64,000 nt of DNA from Devosia aurantiaca (GTDB lineage Bacteria; Pseudomonadota; Alphaproteobacteria; Rhizobiales; Devosiaceae): assembly GCF_011058215.1 (NCBI RefSeq), contig NZ_JAALFG010000002.1, forward strand, positions 558,001-622,000, given 5' to 3'. The position numbers and the translations under genes are program-made. Shown in pieces: positions 8,218-18,349 of the stretch (its first letter is position 1; each line of letters begins with the position of its first letter). Under the pieces are notes generated by a model. The model was given only the letters and a program-made list of their open reading frames with translations, was not told the origin of the DNA and searched no databases.

Positions 8218-9633
8218 ATGACCGACACCATCGCGCCGGCGGCCCCCGCGCCGACTGCCCTGCCCCAGCTTGGCTGGGCCGCGGAGTTGCGCGCCACTTT
8301 TGCCCTCGCCTGGCCGCTCGTCATTGCGCAGCTGGCGCAAAACGCGCTGCATACGACCGACGTCATCATGCTGGGCTGGCTCGGACCCGCCTACCTTGCC
8401 GCTGGCACGCTGGGCACGACCTTCTTCACGCCCTTTCTCCTTTTTGGCATCGGCGTTGTCGGCGCCGTTGCGCCCCTCGTGGCGCAGGCGCGCGGGGCAA
8501 GAAACGTCAAGGCCGTGCGCCGTATCGTGCGCCAGGGCTTTTGGGCCGGCATCCTGATCGCAGTGCTGCTCCTGCCCATCGTCTGGCAGATCCAGCCGCT
8601 TTACCGGTTTCTGGGCCAGGATCCCGCGGCCACGGCCCTGGCCGAAACCTTTGTCCATATCGTTGTCTGGTCGCTGTTCCCGGCGATCGGCATCATCGTG
8701 CTGCGCTCGTTCCTCTCGGCCTTCAACGCCACCCGCGCCATACTCCTCATCACGGTGCTTGGCGTGGTGGTGAACGCGCTGATCGCCTATGCGTTGATCT
8801 TTGGCAATTTCGGCATGCCACGCCTCGAGCTTCGCGGCGCCGCAATTGCCACGCTGACGACCAACATCGTGATGTTTATCGCCATGTTGATCTATGTTGT
8901 TCGTCACCGCCGTTTCGGTCGCTTCCACATCCTCATCCGCTTCTGGAAACCGGACTGGGGTTATTTCCGCGACATCTTCCGCATCGGCACGCCAATCGGC
9001 CTGACGGTGTTGGCGGAAGTCGGGCTCTTTACTGCCGCGGCCCTGCTGATGGGACGGCTTGGCACCGACGAGATCGCCGCACACGCCATCGCGCTGCAAT
9101 GCGCGTCCATGGCCTTCATGGTGCCGCTGGGCCTCGGTGTTGCCGCAACGGTTCGCGTCGGCATCGCCTATGGCCGCGGTGATCGTGAAGCCATCCGCAA
9201 GGCCGGGTGGACGGCGTTCATTCTGGGAACGGGTTTCATGGCGATCTCGGCCCTGTCGTTCCTTCTGTTTGGCCCGACCATCGTCACCCTGTTCCTCGAC
9301 CCGCATAAGGAAGCCAATCTCAATGCGCTTGGTCTGGCGGCATCCTTCCTCGCCGTAGCGGGCATTTTCCAACTCGTGGACGGCGCTCAGGTGGTCGCAG
9401 CGCATTCCCTTCGCGGGCTCAGCGACACCAAGGTGCCGATGCTGATGGCGATCGGCGGCTATTGGCTCGTCGGCCTCCCGATTGCTTATCTCTTCGGGTT
9501 CGTTTTCGAACTGCGTGGCGTCGGGATCTGGATCGGCCTTGCCTGTGGCCTTGCCTTTGTTGCCCTGCTGCTGGGCACGCGCTTTATCATGCGTGAAAAG
9601 CTGGGCCTGCTTGAGCCAAAGTCGGTCGCCTAG
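8218..9633 (+). CDS. MATE family multidrug exporter
   Basis: 471 residues with 12 predicted membrane helices in two halves, matching the NorM-like branch of the MATE family, which exports cationic drugs or metabolites in exchange for Na+ or H+. Typical stretches are LAWPLVIAQLAQNALHTTDVIMLG at the start of the first half and the matching IGTPIGLTVLAEVGLFTAAALLMG at the start of the second. It is transcribed away from the lipoprotein gene and its stop overlaps the convergent miaA stop by four bases. The substrate is unknown. Confidence 0.9.
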   Translation: MTDTIAPAAPAPTALPQLGWAAELRATFALAWPLVIAQLAQNALHTTDVIMLGWLGPAYLAAGTLGTTFFTPFLLFGIGVVGAVAPLVAQARGARNVKAVRRIVRQGFWAGILIAVLLLPIVWQIQPLYRFLGQDPAATALAETFVHIVVWSLFPAIGIIVLRSFLSAFNATRAILLITVLGVVVNALIAYALIFGNFGMPRLELRGAAIATLTTNIVMFIAMLIYVVRHRRFGRFHILIRFWKPDWGYFRDIFRIGTPIGLTVLAEVGLFTAAALLMGRLGTDEIAAHAIALQCASMAFMVPLGLGVAATVRVGIAYGRGDREAIRKAGWTAFILGTGFMAISALSFLLFGPTIVTLFLDPHKEANLNALGLAASFLAVAGIFQLVDGAQVVAAHSLRGLSDTKVPMLMAIGGYWLVGLPIAYLFGFVFELRGVGIWIGLACGLAFVALLLGTRFIMREKLGLLEPKSVA

Positions 9634-10526
9634 AGCGGCGCGCCGGCGAGACCGAGGCGGGGCCAGTCTCCCATGCGGTTGCGAAACCATGTCCGTTGCC
9701 GCTTGGCATATTGATGCGTGGCAATGGTCGCGCGTTCGATCGCCTCGTCCTCTGCCATTGTTCCTTCGAGCCATTGCCCGATCTCGGGCACACCGATGGC
9801 CTTCATCGCGGGCAATGATGGATCGAGATTTAGCGACATAAGCGCCTCGACCTCTTCGACCGCCCCGTTTTCGAACATACCGGAAAAGCGCTGGGCAATG
9901 CGAGCGCGCAGCACATCGCGCTCCGGCCAAAGGACCATGCGCTCGATCTCCCAGTCGCGGATCGGCCCAGGCTGCTGAGCGTTCTGAAAGCTCGACAGCG
10001 GCCGCCCGGTCTGCCGCTTGACTGCCAGAGCCCGAATGACCCGCTGCGGGTCGGCGACCTTGAGGCGGCGTGCGGTTTCGGGATCCTCCGCCTGCAGCAA
10101 TGCCATGCGTTGAGATTCGCTCGACGCCTCGAGCTCGGACTGAACGGACCGCAAGATCTCCGGCGAGATTTCCGGCACGTCGGCGAATCCGTTTATGAGC
10201 GCATCGAAGTAAAGTCCCGTACCTCCAACGCAAATCAGCTCTCGATCCGGGTCGGTCTCACCAATGATTGCCTGCACTGCGCGAAGCCACTCACCCGTTG
10301 AAAAGCGCGTTGCGGGCGAAACGGTGCCGTACAGAGCGTGCTCGGCCAGCGCCTCGTCGGCAGCGCCGGGGCGCGCAGTGACGACGCGCAAAACATCATA
10401 AACCTGCACGGCGTCGGTATTTACGATCAGCCCGCCCGAGGCGCGTGCCCGGGCCAGCGCCAGGGCTGACTTGCCGCTCGCGGTGGGACCCGCTATCAGC
10501 ACCGCACGCCTTTGGCCCGTCACCAA
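9630..10526 (-). CDS. miaA: tRNA dimethylallyltransferase MiaA
   Basis: Adds a dimethylallyl group to A37 of tRNAs that read codons beginning with U, aiding decoding. 298 residues, normal length. The P-loop GPTASGKSALAL is at about 13-24, followed by VNTDAVQVYDVLRV (substrate-binding aspartate), VGGTGLYFDALI near 100 and KAIGVPEI near the C-terminus. It overlaps the MATE gene tail to tail and is divergent from serB, sharing a short intergenic space of about 24 bases. Confidence 0.95.
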   Translation of the reverse strand: MVTGQRRAVLIAGPTASGKSALALARARASGGLIVNTDAVQVYDVLRVVTARPGAADEALAEHALYGTVSPATRFSTGEWLRAVQAIIGETDPDRELICVGGTGLYFDALINGFADVPEISPEILRSVQSELEASSESQRMALLQAEDPETARRLKVADPQRVIRALAVKRQTGRPLSSFQNAQQPGPIRDWEIERMVLWPERDVLRARIAQRFSGMFENGAVEEVEALMSLNLDPSLPAMKAIGVPEIGQWLEGTMAEDEAIERATIATHQYAKRQRTWFRNRMGDWPRLGLAGAPL

Positions 10527-10550
10527 AATCTCCCGAAAGTCGCTGCTGCC

Positions 10551-11423
10551 ATGCCGGTTCTTTCCCTGATCGCCAACCCTGCCGATTCCGAGCTCGATCC
10601 CGCGCTCGCCGCCATGGTGTTAGAAGCGACGAGCGGTGAACTCAACTGGCTAAACCACTCCATTGCCTGCGATATCATGGAGCCCAGGGCCGGCGACGCC
10701 TTGCAGCTGGCGCGGGACATCATCGGCAATCGTCAAGTCGATGCCAATCTGCTGCCGACCGAAGGCCGCCGCAAGGCGCTGCTGATCGCCGACATGGACT
10801 CCACCATGATCGAGCAGGAATGCATCGACGAACTGGCAGATGCCTTGGGTATCAAGCCCCAGGTCAGCGAGATCACCGATCGCGCCATGCGCGGCGAACT
10901 CGATTTTGCCCAAGCGCTCGACACCCGCGTGGCGCTGCTGAAGGGGCTCGACCGGTCAAGGATCGAGGAGATCCGGCGCGAGGCTATCACACTGACCCCT
11001 GGCGGTCGGACGCTGGTGCACACGATGAAGGCCTATGGGGCCTATACATCGCTGGTCTCCGGCGGCTTCACCTTCTTCGCCGATTACTTCGCCAAGCGGA
11101 TCGGCTTCGATGAGGCGATTGCCAACGTGCTGGAATTCGATGGTGAGCAACTTACCGGCACGGTCAGCAAGCCGATCGTCGACAAGAACACGAAGAAAAA
11201 CCGTTTGCTGGCACTGGTGGAAGAACGCGGGCTGAGGCCGGACCAGACCCTGGCCGTCGGCGACGGAGCCAACGATCTCGACATGATCGGTGCCGCCGGT
11301 TTCGGTGTCGCCCTGCACGCCAAGCTGGCTGTGGCAGAGGCCGCCAGCATCAGGATCGATCATGGCGATCTGACTGCGCTGCTTTATCTTCAAGGCTATA
11401 GCGAAGAAGACTTCGTTCGCTGA
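10551..11423 (+). CDS. serB: Phosphoserine phosphatase SerB
   Basis: Last step of serine synthesis: phosphoserine to serine. HAD superfamily signature: DMDSTM with nucleophile Asp81 and Asp83 (numbering from the ATG at 10551), SGGF for the phosphate serine, and GDGANDLDM for Mg2+. The N-terminal about 75 residues are a small ACT-like domain. I chose the ATG at 10551 (MPVLSLIANP) over 10512, which adds an unusual extension overlapping miaA. A strong terminator follows. Confidence 0.93.
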   Translation: MPVLSLIANPADSELDPALAAMVLEATSGELNWLNHSIACDIMEPRAGDALQLARDIIGNRQVDANLLPTEGRRKALLIADMDSTMIEQECIDELADALGIKPQVSEITDRAMRGELDFAQALDTRVALLKGLDRSRIEEIRREAITLTPGGRTLVHTMKAYGAYTSLVSGGFTFFADYFAKRIGFDEAIANVLEFDGEQLTGTVSKPIVDKNTKKNRLLALVEERGLRPDQTLAVGDGANDLDMIGAAGFGVALHAKLAVAEAASIRIDHGDLTALLYLQGYSEEDFVR

Positions 11424-11452
11424 TCGCCAGCGCGACAATCCTCTGCGTTAGA

Positions 11453-11494
11453 TTAAAAGGGCCGGTGCAGTCTCCTGCACCGGCCCTCGATTTT
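11453..11494. terminator. Bidirectional terminator between serB and hflC
   Basis: GGGCCGGTGCAG, loop TCTC, and CTGCACCGGCCC form a perfect 12-bp stem. The plus side continues TCGATTTTA and the minus side TTTTAATCT, so it can end both convergent genes. Confidence 0.85.
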
Positions 11495-11506
11495 ATCGCA
11501 CTTCGC

Positions 11507-12623
11507 TTACTGAGCAGGTGCCAGGAGCGGCGCTTCCGTTGTCGCCGGCGCGGTTGCTGCCGGCTCTTCAACCGGAGCCGGAGCCTCGGTCCCGACCGTC
11601 GGCTGAAGCGGCGTACCGTCATCGAGCGTCACGCTCGGCAGCGTCGTCTCTTCGATGCCCAAGCCGTCAAGCGCCGGCTCGTCGCTGCTGGCAGGCGTTT
11701 CAGGCGCCGGTGCCGGAGCGATCGGGGTGCTGAAGGTCGTGCTGGCAGCCGGGAGTTCGCCATTGGAGCCGAAGTATCGGAAGAATTCGCTTTCCGGCGA
11801 CAGGACCATCGTCGTGCCCGAATCGATCAAGGCATTCCGATAGGCTTCCATCGAGCGATAGAACTCGAAGAATTCCTGGTCCTGCCCATAGGCCGCAGCA
11901 AACAGCCGGTTGCGTTCGGCGTCGCCCGTACCACGGATGATTTCGGCATCGCGGGTCGCGGCAGCGACGATTTCGACAGCCTGACGTTCGGCGATGGCGC
12001 GCAGGCTTTGGGCCTGTTCTTCACCGCGCGCCCGAAGCAGTGCGGCTTCGGCAAGACGTTCGGCACGCATACGCTCGTAAGTCCGCTCGAACACATCGGC
12101 CGAAAGATCGGTGCGAAGGATGCGAACGTCGACCACCTCGATACCAATCTGCTCGAGATCGGGACGGATGAGGTCGCGCGCTTCGGTCATCATCTGCTGG
12201 CGCTGTTCGGAAAGAGCAGCGTTGAATTCGCGCAGACCATAGACCTGACGCAGCACGGCGGCGAAACGCGTTGCAATACGATCGTCGACCACCGCGAGCG
12301 AGCCCTGGGCGCGTTCGCGGAAGAGGCGCGGATCGGCAATGCGATAGGTCAGGAAAGCGTCGACTTCATAGAAGGCACCGCCCGAAACCTGCACGCGCAG
12401 GTCGGAAATATCCTGACGCAGCAGACGGTCCTCGACGATCTGCACGCTGTCGACGAAATCGGTCGGGATCTTGAAGTAAAGACCCGGATCCTGCCGGATA
12501 GGTGATCTGGCCGAAGCGGGTGACGATGGCCTGCTCCCTCTCGTTGACCACGTAGATCGACGAGAAAAGAATGTAGAGCGCGACAAGGATGACGCCGCCA
12601 ATGACATAGAGACGATTGTTCAT
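11507..12623 (-). CDS. hflC: HflC, membrane protease modulator (one frameshift)
   Basis: SPFH/band-7 protein that with HflK forms a cage around FtsH in the inner membrane. The start MNNRLYVIGGVILVALYILF (membrane anchor) and VNEREQAIVTRFG are in one frame, and the rest, from DPGLYFKIP to the end, in another. The break is near 12495; removing one base of a GG pair gives ..GQITYRQDPGLYFKIP.. The SPFH domain spans about 25-200, followed by a coiled-coil stretch (ERMRAERLAEAALLRARGEEQ) and a 90-residue Pro/Ala/Thr-rich tail. It starts 3 bases after the repaired hflK stop. Confidence 0.9.
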
Positions 12624-12626
12624 GGC

Positions 12627-13738
12627 TTAGTTCCCCGCCCCCGTCGGTGTGGTGGTGGCGTTGGATCGAGCGCCAAGCTCAGGCAACGGCAGATAGGGCA
12701 CGACGCCCTGGCCGTTAGCCCCTGCTCCATCAAGACCTTTTCGGACGAGCCGATCACCTGTTCCATGGTTTCCAGGAACAGACGCTTGCGCGTCACTTCA
12801 GGCGCGTTGACATATTCAGCGTAGATCGAGTTGAAGCGCTCGGCTTCACCGGTTGCTTCCTGCACCACGCGGTTGGAATAAGCAGCCGCTTCTTCGCGCT
12901 GCGCCGCGGCCTGACCGCGAGCGTCACCCAAAAGGGTGTTGGCGTAGGAGCGGGCTTCTTCCTGAACGCGGTCCTCATCCTGCTCGGCGCGCTGCACTTC
13001 GTTGAAGGCATCGGCGACTTCGGCCGGTGGCTGCGCGCCTTCGATCGAGATCTGGCTGACGCTGACGCCAAGGCCATAACTATCGAGGATGGTCTGCGTG
13101 ATCTGCTGGACTTCGGCGGCAATGCCGGCCTGGTCGTCGCGGAAGACGTCATTGGCCGGGCGACGGCCGACGATTTCGCGCATTGCGCTTTCGGCAGCGT
13201 TGCGGACCATGTCTTCGGGATCGCGCACGTTGAAAAGGTATTCGATCGGGTTCACGACCGACCAGAAGACGGAGAAGCGAACGTCGACGATGTTCTGGTC
13301 ACCCGACAGCATCAGCCCGTCATCGCCACCGGTGCGGCCATTGGACGGGGTCGTGCCGATCGTGGTCTGGTTGACCGTGACGTTGACCTTCTCGACGGTT
13401 TCGACCGGCCAGAGATGGAAATGCAGACCAGGCGTGGAAAGCTCGGGCTTGGGCTGGCCGAGACGCAGCTCGACGCCAACTTCCTGCGGAGCCACGGTAT
13501 AGACCGAATTCAAGAGCCAAAAGGCGCCCAGAACAACGGCACCGCCGATAATCAGCCAGCGACCGCCGGGAACGCCGCCGCGGAACTGGTCGCGGCCACG
13601 ATTGAGGATGTCCTCGAGATTGGGCGTGTTGCCGCCACCCGGACGACGCGGACCACCGCCACCGCCCCCACCAGGCGCCTGGCCCCAGGGACCGCCATTG
13701 TTGCGGCCGCCTCCGCCACCATTATTCTCCCAAGGCAT
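12627..13738 (-). CDS. hflK: HflK, membrane protease modulator (frameshift near the end)
   Basis: Partner of HflC. Starts at the ATG at 13738 (MPWENN) with a Gly-rich cytoplasmic stretch of about 35 residues, one membrane helix near 55-77 (IIGGAVVLGAFWLL), then the SPFH domain and coiled coil (NEVQRAEQDEDRVQEEARSYAN). At 12719-12722 a run of four C seems one base short; with five the tail reads ..QGANGQGVVPYLPLPELGARS.. and ends at 12627, 3 bases before hflC. Without repair the frame runs past the hflC start. The open frame upstream of 13738 fuses it to folA and is an artefact. Confidence 0.9.
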
Positions 13739-13802
13739 CGCATTCCTTTCGGTGTCTAAGGGAAATTCGTCTTGGTCATATATAAGCAAGGCGCGCGCGC
13801 GA

Positions 13803-14326
13803 TCAATGAGCGCGGGCAGCAAGCCTTTCATAGACTTTGATAATGTAGGCAGCCTCGTCCTTGGGCGATGGCACGACCTCAGGCTCGGCAACGATCTGCC
13901 AGATTTCGGGGTCGATGGGCGGGAAAACCACGTCCCCCTGGGGGCGAGATCGACATGGCTGATGTAAAGCCAATCAGCGTCTTCCAGGGCCTGCGCGTAT
14001 ATGTCGCCGCCGCCGATGACCATGATCTCGTCCACGCCCGCCGCCTCGGCCATCTGTCGCGCAGCGGTCAGCCCATCGCCCAGAGTATGAACCACGGTAA
14101 CGCCTTCGGGCGCGTAATCCGCCTGGCGGGTCACCACGATATGCGGCCGCCCGGCCAAGGGTTTGGGAAAGGTCTCGAACTGCTTGCGGCCCATGATCAT
14201 CGGCTTGCCCATGGTCGTCTGCTTGAACCAGGCAAAATCCGACGGAATGCTCCAGGGAATTGACTGGCTGGCGCCGATGACATTGTTGCGGGCAACCGCC
14301 GCGATGAGGGAAATCTTGATGCTCAA
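13803..14326 (-). CDS. folA: Dihydrofolate reductase FolA (frameshift near the end)
   Basis: Reduces dihydrofolate to tetrahydrofolate with NADPH. Starts at a TTG (14326) with GGAGGG 9 bases before it: MSIKISLIAAVARNNVIG. Then IPWSIPSDFAWFKQTT, MGRKQFETF and MVIGGGDIYAQAL match the folate and NADPH sites. After HVDLAPRG the frame breaks at CCCCCTGGGGG (13934-13944); adding one base gives DVVFPPIDPEIWQIV and a normal end, about 174 residues. It lies upstream of hflK, an arrangement common in related genomes. Confidence 0.9.
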
Positions 14327-14347
14327 GCGCGGCTGCCCTCCAGGCGA

Positions 14348-14923
14348 TCAGCGGACGACGTCATAGACCAGCTTCTGAATGCCGTTCGAATAGGACTTGC
14401 TGTCGACAAGGCGCAGCATCTGCTTGTCTTTGTCTGTCTCGCTGAAAAGGCGCTTACCGGCGCCGAGAAGCGTCGGGAAGACCAGAAGGTGGTAGCGGTC
14501 GATCAAGCCGGCGTCGGAGAGATTGCGCGCGAGCGTGGCGCTGCCGTGCATGCTGATCGTGCCCTCGTGTTCGGACTTGAGGGCGGCAACGTCATCGAGG
14601 CTGCGCAAAATCTTGGTGGGGCCCCAATTCTCTACCAGATCGCTGTCCTCGAGCGTCGATGAGACGACGTATTTCGGCATCACGTTATAAAGCGGGAACT
14701 CGTCCGTCATCCCCGGCCAGACAGGGCTGAAAGCCTGGTAGCTGACGCGGCCCAGCAGCATGGCCGTGGCCTCCGCTTGCTCTTCGCCCTTCATCTCGTA
14801 GGCTTCGGGAACGAAGTCGATGCCGTTGAACGTCCAGCCGCTATTGCGATAGCCCGCCTCTCCGCCAGGAGCTTCCATGACGCCATCGAGCGAAACGAAG
14901 GCCGTGCTGATCAGAATTGCCAT
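14348..14923 (-). CDS. RibD C-terminal-type (DHFR-like) reductase
   Basis: 191 residues of the RibD_C / dihydrofolate reductase-like family (YwjB/YyaP type): N-terminal ILISTAFVSLDGVMEAPGG, then TAMLLGRVSYQAF, ISMHGSATLARNLSDAGLIDRYHLLVFPTLLG split over the NADPH site, and GAGKRLF. These proteins share the DHFR fold but their substrates are usually unknown, and this one should not be assumed to work in folate metabolism although it sits next to folA. The ATG has a weak ribosome site (GAGGACAAT). Confidence 0.8.
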   Translation of the reverse strand: MAILISTAFVSLDGVMEAPGGEAGYRNSGWTFNGIDFVPEAYEMKGEEQAEATAMLLGRVSYQAFSPVWPGMTDEFPLYNVMPKYVVSSTLEDSDLVENWGPTKILRSLDDVAALKSEHEGTISMHGSATLARNLSDAGLIDRYHLLVFPTLLGAGKRLFSETDKDKQMLRLVDSKSYSNGIQKLVYDVVR

Positions 14924-15000
14924 TTATTGTCCTCTGCCTGGGCGCCGGGTTCGGCGCCTCCTGCCCTGCCGACGAACAGTGGGCGGAGACTTCGACATAT

Positions 15001-15497
15001 TTACAAAGCGTCGAGCTGACCGAGTTTTGCGAGGGTCGGCCCTTCGATCCGCACCTTGGTCCACTCGTCCTGCATCACCCCGCCCTGTGACTTATAGAAC
15101 TGGATGGACGGCTCGTTCCAGTCGAGCACCCACCATTCGAACCGCCCAAGCCCTTCGCGGACGCAGCGCTCAGCAAGGTGCTTCAGCAAAGCCTTGCCGA
15201 TGCCTTTGCCGCGTAGCGACGGATCAACATAAAGATCTTCGAGCCAGATGCCGTGCCGGCCCTGGAATGTCGAATAGGTATAGAACCAGAGCGCAAAACC
15301 GACGGGCTTGCCCTCCCACTCCGCAATCTCGGCAAACACTCTGCGATCGCTGCCAAAAAGTCGCGCGCAATGTCCGCCTCGGTCGCTACGACCTCATGCG
15401 CAAGGTTCTCATACGTGGCTAGCGCCAGCACGAAATCGAGGATCAACCCCGCATCTTTTGGCCGCGCGGGACGGATGGAGAGGTGTGCTTCGCTCAC
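15001..15497 (-). CDS. GNAT family N-acetyltransferase, diamine acetyltransferase-like (one frameshift)
   Basis: Two frames together make one GNAT protein of about 165 residues. The N-terminal part (SIRPARPKDAGLILDFVLAL) and the C-terminal part with the acetyl-CoA loop (DLYVDPSLRGKGIGKALL, then WNEPSIQFYKSQG) join if one base is added to the A5 run at 15355-15359, giving ..ARDFFGSDRRVFAEIAEWEG.. The order resembles spermidine/spermine-type acetyltransferases; the substrate is not known. The GTG start at 15497 overlaps the stop of the preceding DUF4424 gene (GTGA). Confidence 0.8.
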
Positions 15498-16528
15498 TGG
15501 TCGTACCAATCGACCGGGCGAAGCAGCAGGATTTCGAGTTCCTGGTCATAGGGCGGATACCAGTCCGTCGCCGTCATCTCAAAGGTCGTGGGGCCGATCT
15601 TTTTGACGTTCTCACCGCAAAACGAGACCAGGGCCTTAGGATCTTCCTTGTCTACCGTCAGCGTAAACTTGCCGATCGGTCCGGCCCAGTTGTTGCCGGT
15701 CGACCAGATATAGGAAATCCAGTTTTCGACATAAGGATAGTTGGTCCAGCCATCTGACGGGATCGCCACCTTTTCGAGCGTCGCGACCAGGTCATCGTCG
15801 ACGCAATAGCGCTTCTGGTACTCGGCAAAGCGCTGCTCGGAGTCCGGATTGGCGTCCTCCGGCATGAAGGTCGTGCCCACTGTGCCGCCAACGCTGGGGG
15901 TGTAAGTATGGACGACCTCGGACATACCGGGCGGGAATGTGGCTTCCCAGGTATAGGTGGAGCGCAGCGTCCAGGCTGGCGTATGGTCAACCTGCGGCCC
16001 GTCGCCGGCGTCGTATTCCATCCTGTCCACAAGCCCGAGATGCGCCAGCTGGGCGAGGTCTTCTTCCGGCAGCGCGTTGAGCGCATCCTGCGTTTGCTCG
16101 CCGAAAGGCGCCAAAGGAATGCCAAGAGCTTGGAGCTCGGCGGAATAATCGACATTGTTGCGGAAGGCGTATTGATGAAGCTCGGCATCGACCGGCTCGC
16201 CCGCGAAAGTCGTCTCGAAGCCGAAAAGGTTGCTGGGGTCCGGCCCTTCTTCCCGGCTGCTCGGCACGTCGGTCATCATGTCCGGGCCACCCTCGACATC
16301 GGGCATGGGGAAGGCCACCAGCAGATGCTGGTCCTGGCCGGAGGTGTTATTGAACTCGTAGACGACCTTGATCTGCGACGGCGAGACGAAGAGATGCTCG
16401 GACGCCATCTCTATGGTCTGGTTGTTGACGAAGACCAGGCCGCCCGCCTCGAGTTGTGCCGTTGTGTCATTGGCAAGAACCGGAACCGGCAGGAGGCTTA
16501 ACGCTACAAGGCAAGCAGAAAGTCTCAC
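15494..16528 (-). CDS. DUF4424 family exported protein
   Basis: Exported protein of about 344 residues. The GTG at 16528 (VRLSACLVALSLLPVPVLA, signal peptide) is preferred, with GGGGGA 7 bases upstream; a TTG at 16543 is also in frame. The mature part begins NDTTAQLEAGGLVF and IEMASEHLFVSPSQIKVVYEF, which I recognise as the DUF4424 start: a periplasmic beta-rich domain of unknown function. No enzyme motif is visible. Translation is coupled to the acetyltransferase downstream through a 4-base overlap. Confidence 0.75.
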   Translation of the reverse strand: MRLSACLVALSLLPVPVLANDTTAQLEAGGLVFVNNQTIEMASEHLFVSPSQIKVVYEFNNTSGQDQHLLVAFPMPDVEGGPDMMTDVPSSREEGPDPSNLFGFETTFAGEPVDAELHQYAFRNNVDYSAELQALGIPLAPFGEQTQDALNALPEEDLAQLAHLGLVDRMEYDAGDGPQVDHTPAWTLRSTYTWEATFPPGMSEVVHTYTPSVGGTVGTTFMPEDANPDSEQRFAEYQKRYCVDDDLVATLEKVAIPSDGWTNYPYVENWISYIWSTGNNWAGPIGKFTLTVDKEDPKALVSFCGENVKKIGPTTFEMTATDWYPPYDQELEILLLRPVDWYDQ

Positions 16529-16614
16529 GATCGTTTCCCCCAAGATAACAGCCGCTTGTATGGCATGCCGGATTCTCGCGCGGAAGATCAGCTGTCAAGA
16601 AAACAGCCCGAGCC

Positions 16615-17409
16615 TTAGACCGAAACCGCAGCCTTGATATGCGGATGTGGGTCGTAACCCTCGAAGGCAAAATCTTCGAAGACGAAGTCCTCAATGCGCT
16701 TGCGCTCGGGGTTCATCACCAGCTTGGGCAGGGGACGCGGTTCGCGCGTGAGCTGCAGTTGCGCCTGTTCGAAGTGGTTGGAGTAAAGGTGCACGTCGCC
16801 AAAGGTGTGGACGAAGTCGCCGACCTCGAGATCGCACACCTGTGCCACCATATGGGTGAGCAGCGCATAGGACGCGATGTTAAAGGGCACGCCGAGGAAC
16901 GTGTCAGCCGAGCGCTGGTAAAGTTGGCAGCTGAGCTTGCCGTTGGCGACATAGAACTGGAACAGGCAATGGCAGGGCGGCAGCGCCATGTCGTCGACTT
17001 CGGCAGGGTTCCAGGCCGAAACAATATGACGGCGCGAGTCCGGCTTGGTCTTGATGCTCTCGATGACATTGGCCAGTTGGTCGATCTTGCGCCCATCCGG
17101 GGCCGGCCACGAACGCCATTGCGAGCCGTAGACCGGGCCAAGGTCGCCGTTTTCGTCCGCCCACTCGTCCCAGATCTTGACGCCATGCTCCTGCAGCCAG
17201 CGCACATTGGTCTCGCCGCGGATGAACCAGAGCAACTCATAGATGATGGATTTAAGATGCAGCTTCTTTGTGGTCAGCAGCGGAAAGCCCTTCGATAGAT
17301 CGAAGCGCATCTGGTAGCCGAACAGCGAGCGCGTGCCGGTGCCGGTGCGGTCAGACTTGTCGGCGCCGTGTTCGAGAATATCGGAGAGAAGCTTCAGGTA
17401 GGGTTGCAT
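16615..17409 (-). CDS. thyA: Thymidylate synthase ThyA
   Basis: Makes dTMP from dUMP using methylene-tetrahydrofolate, producing the dihydrofolate that FolA recycles. From the ATG at 17409 ([12 protein letters not shown]) it has 264 residues, as in E. coli. Visible: [12 protein letters not shown] near 20, the catalytic cysteine in [36 protein letters not shown] and the C-terminal ..HIKAAVSV. It lies 2.3 kb upstream of folA on the same strand, with two unrelated genes between. Confidence 0.96.
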   Translation of the reverse strand: MQPYLKLLSDILEHGADKSDRTGTGTRSLFGYQMRFDLSKGFPLLTTKKLHLKSIIYELLWFIRGETNVRWLQEHGVKIWDEWADENGDLGPVYGSQWRSWPAPDGRKIDQLANVIESIKTKPDSRRHIVSAWNPAEVDDMALPPCHCLFQFYVANGKLSCQLYQRSADTFLGVPFNIASYALLTHMVAQVCDLEVGDFVHTFGDVHLYSNHFEQAQLQLTREPRPLPKLVMNPERKRIEDFVFEDFAFEGYDPHPHIKAAVSV

Positions 17410-17506
17410 GGCACCGCTGTCGATCAACGCGGTACTCTAATACCGCCTCTGCTACTGACAGCAGCGATCCATGCTACTGCTACAGTGGAGGCATAGGAGA
17501 GCTACG

Positions 17507-17752
17507 ATGAGTCCGCAACTACGGCCGCTACGCAAGCGCGAAGATATGCCCGACTTTGTCCGCGAGGCACTGGACGCCAGGGGCCTGCGCGAAAATTACG
17601 ACGCCCGGCCACCCTATCAGCGCAATGACTATTTGCTGTGGATCAACAAGGTCAAGCGCGAGGAGACCAAGCGCAAACACCTTGAACAGATGTTGGACGA
17701 GCTCGAAAGCGGCGGCGTCTATATGGGCATGACCTGGACCGGCGACCGCTAG
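17507..17752 (+). CDS. Small YdeI/OmpD-associated-like protein
   Basis: 81 residues from the ATG at 17507, preceded by TAGGAGAG. The sequence RPPYQRNDYLLWINKVKREETKRKHLEQMLDEL resembles the C-terminal segment shared by YdeI-like (bacteriocin-protection, OmpD-associated) proteins, which contain a conserved YQRNDY..WI..AKREETR pattern. It is shorter than full-length family members and may be a stand-alone version of that segment. The function is unknown. Its stop overlaps the stop of the convergent zinc/iron-chelating protein within CTAG. Confidence 0.7.
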   Translation: MSPQLRPLRKREDMPDFVREALDARGLRENYDARPPYQRNDYLLWINKVKREETKRKHLEQMLDELESGGVYMGMTWTGDR

Positions 17753-18329
17753 GCCAGCGCGCTTTCGAACACGGTTTCGTCCCGCTCCCACTGATGGGTC
17801 TGGTCGATATAGGCGACTGCCCAGGCAAAGACCTTTTGCATTTCCATGAGGTCACCGGCCGCAATGGCGTCGGCAAGAAGGTCGTTCATTTCCATCTTCG
17901 CCGGCAGGTGCCCGAGCGGTCCGACCCGCTCGAACTCGACGCCGATCCCGGCATTGATCCAGCCGCCGACCATGCCCGCAAAATCTTCCGAAACCAGAAG
18001 GACGACAGCTCGAGGATCAGGATGGTGATCGTGTCGTTTTCCATCGCCTCGGAGCGGATCACGACGCCGCTTTGCTCGGGATGCCAGTCGGGCCCGAGCT
18101 CTTCGAGAAAAAAGTAGCCGCAATAAAACCCGCGGCAAACCTGCGGGCGAACGTCGTAGACCGTGCAGCCCTGCCCTTCGACGCAATGAAGGCACGTCGA
18201 ATTGGCCGGCTTCTTGAGCTCGGGTACGCGGATGGGCGCAAAGGTGCAGCAGGCGGTGCAACCCCCGCAATTTCGCCCCTCGATCGGGGTCCAGCCTATT
18301 TTGTCGTCATCCATTTGCATGTCGTCCAA
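17749..18329 (-). CDS. YkgJ-type cysteine cluster protein (one frameshift)
   Basis: The N-terminal half contains NCGGCTACC and further cysteines (TCLHCVEGQGCTVYDVRPQVCRGFYC split across positions 45-70), the zinc- or iron-chelating domain of the YkgJ/UPF0153 family. The C-terminal half (VSEDFAGMVGGWINAG to ETVFESALA) is in another frame; the break is near 18006-18012. Together they give about 193 residues, reasonable for the family. The function is not established. The start region lies over the ssrA promoter on the opposite strand; ATGs at 18329, 18320 and 18314 are all possible. Confidence 0.75.
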
Positions 18330-18343
18330 CGGTCACCTATATA
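18315..18343 (+). promoter_or_regulatory. ssrA promoter
   Basis: TTGCAT (18315-18320) and TATATA (18338-18343) with a 17-base spacer, placing the transcription start near 18350, just before the tmRNA acceptor piece. Confidence 0.8.
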
Positions 18344-18349
18344 GGTCTT

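Noticed and set aside
8125..10233. 702-codon open frame opposite the MATE and miaA genes
   Set aside because: It is antisense to two well-recognised genes, has low-complexity Arg/Gly/Asp composition and no family features. High GC content makes such shadows common.
12620..14326. Fusion protein of dihydrofolate reductase and HflK
   Set aside because: The junction is a garbled frame after a homopolymer; repair gives a normal folA stop at 13803 and HflK has its own start at 13738.
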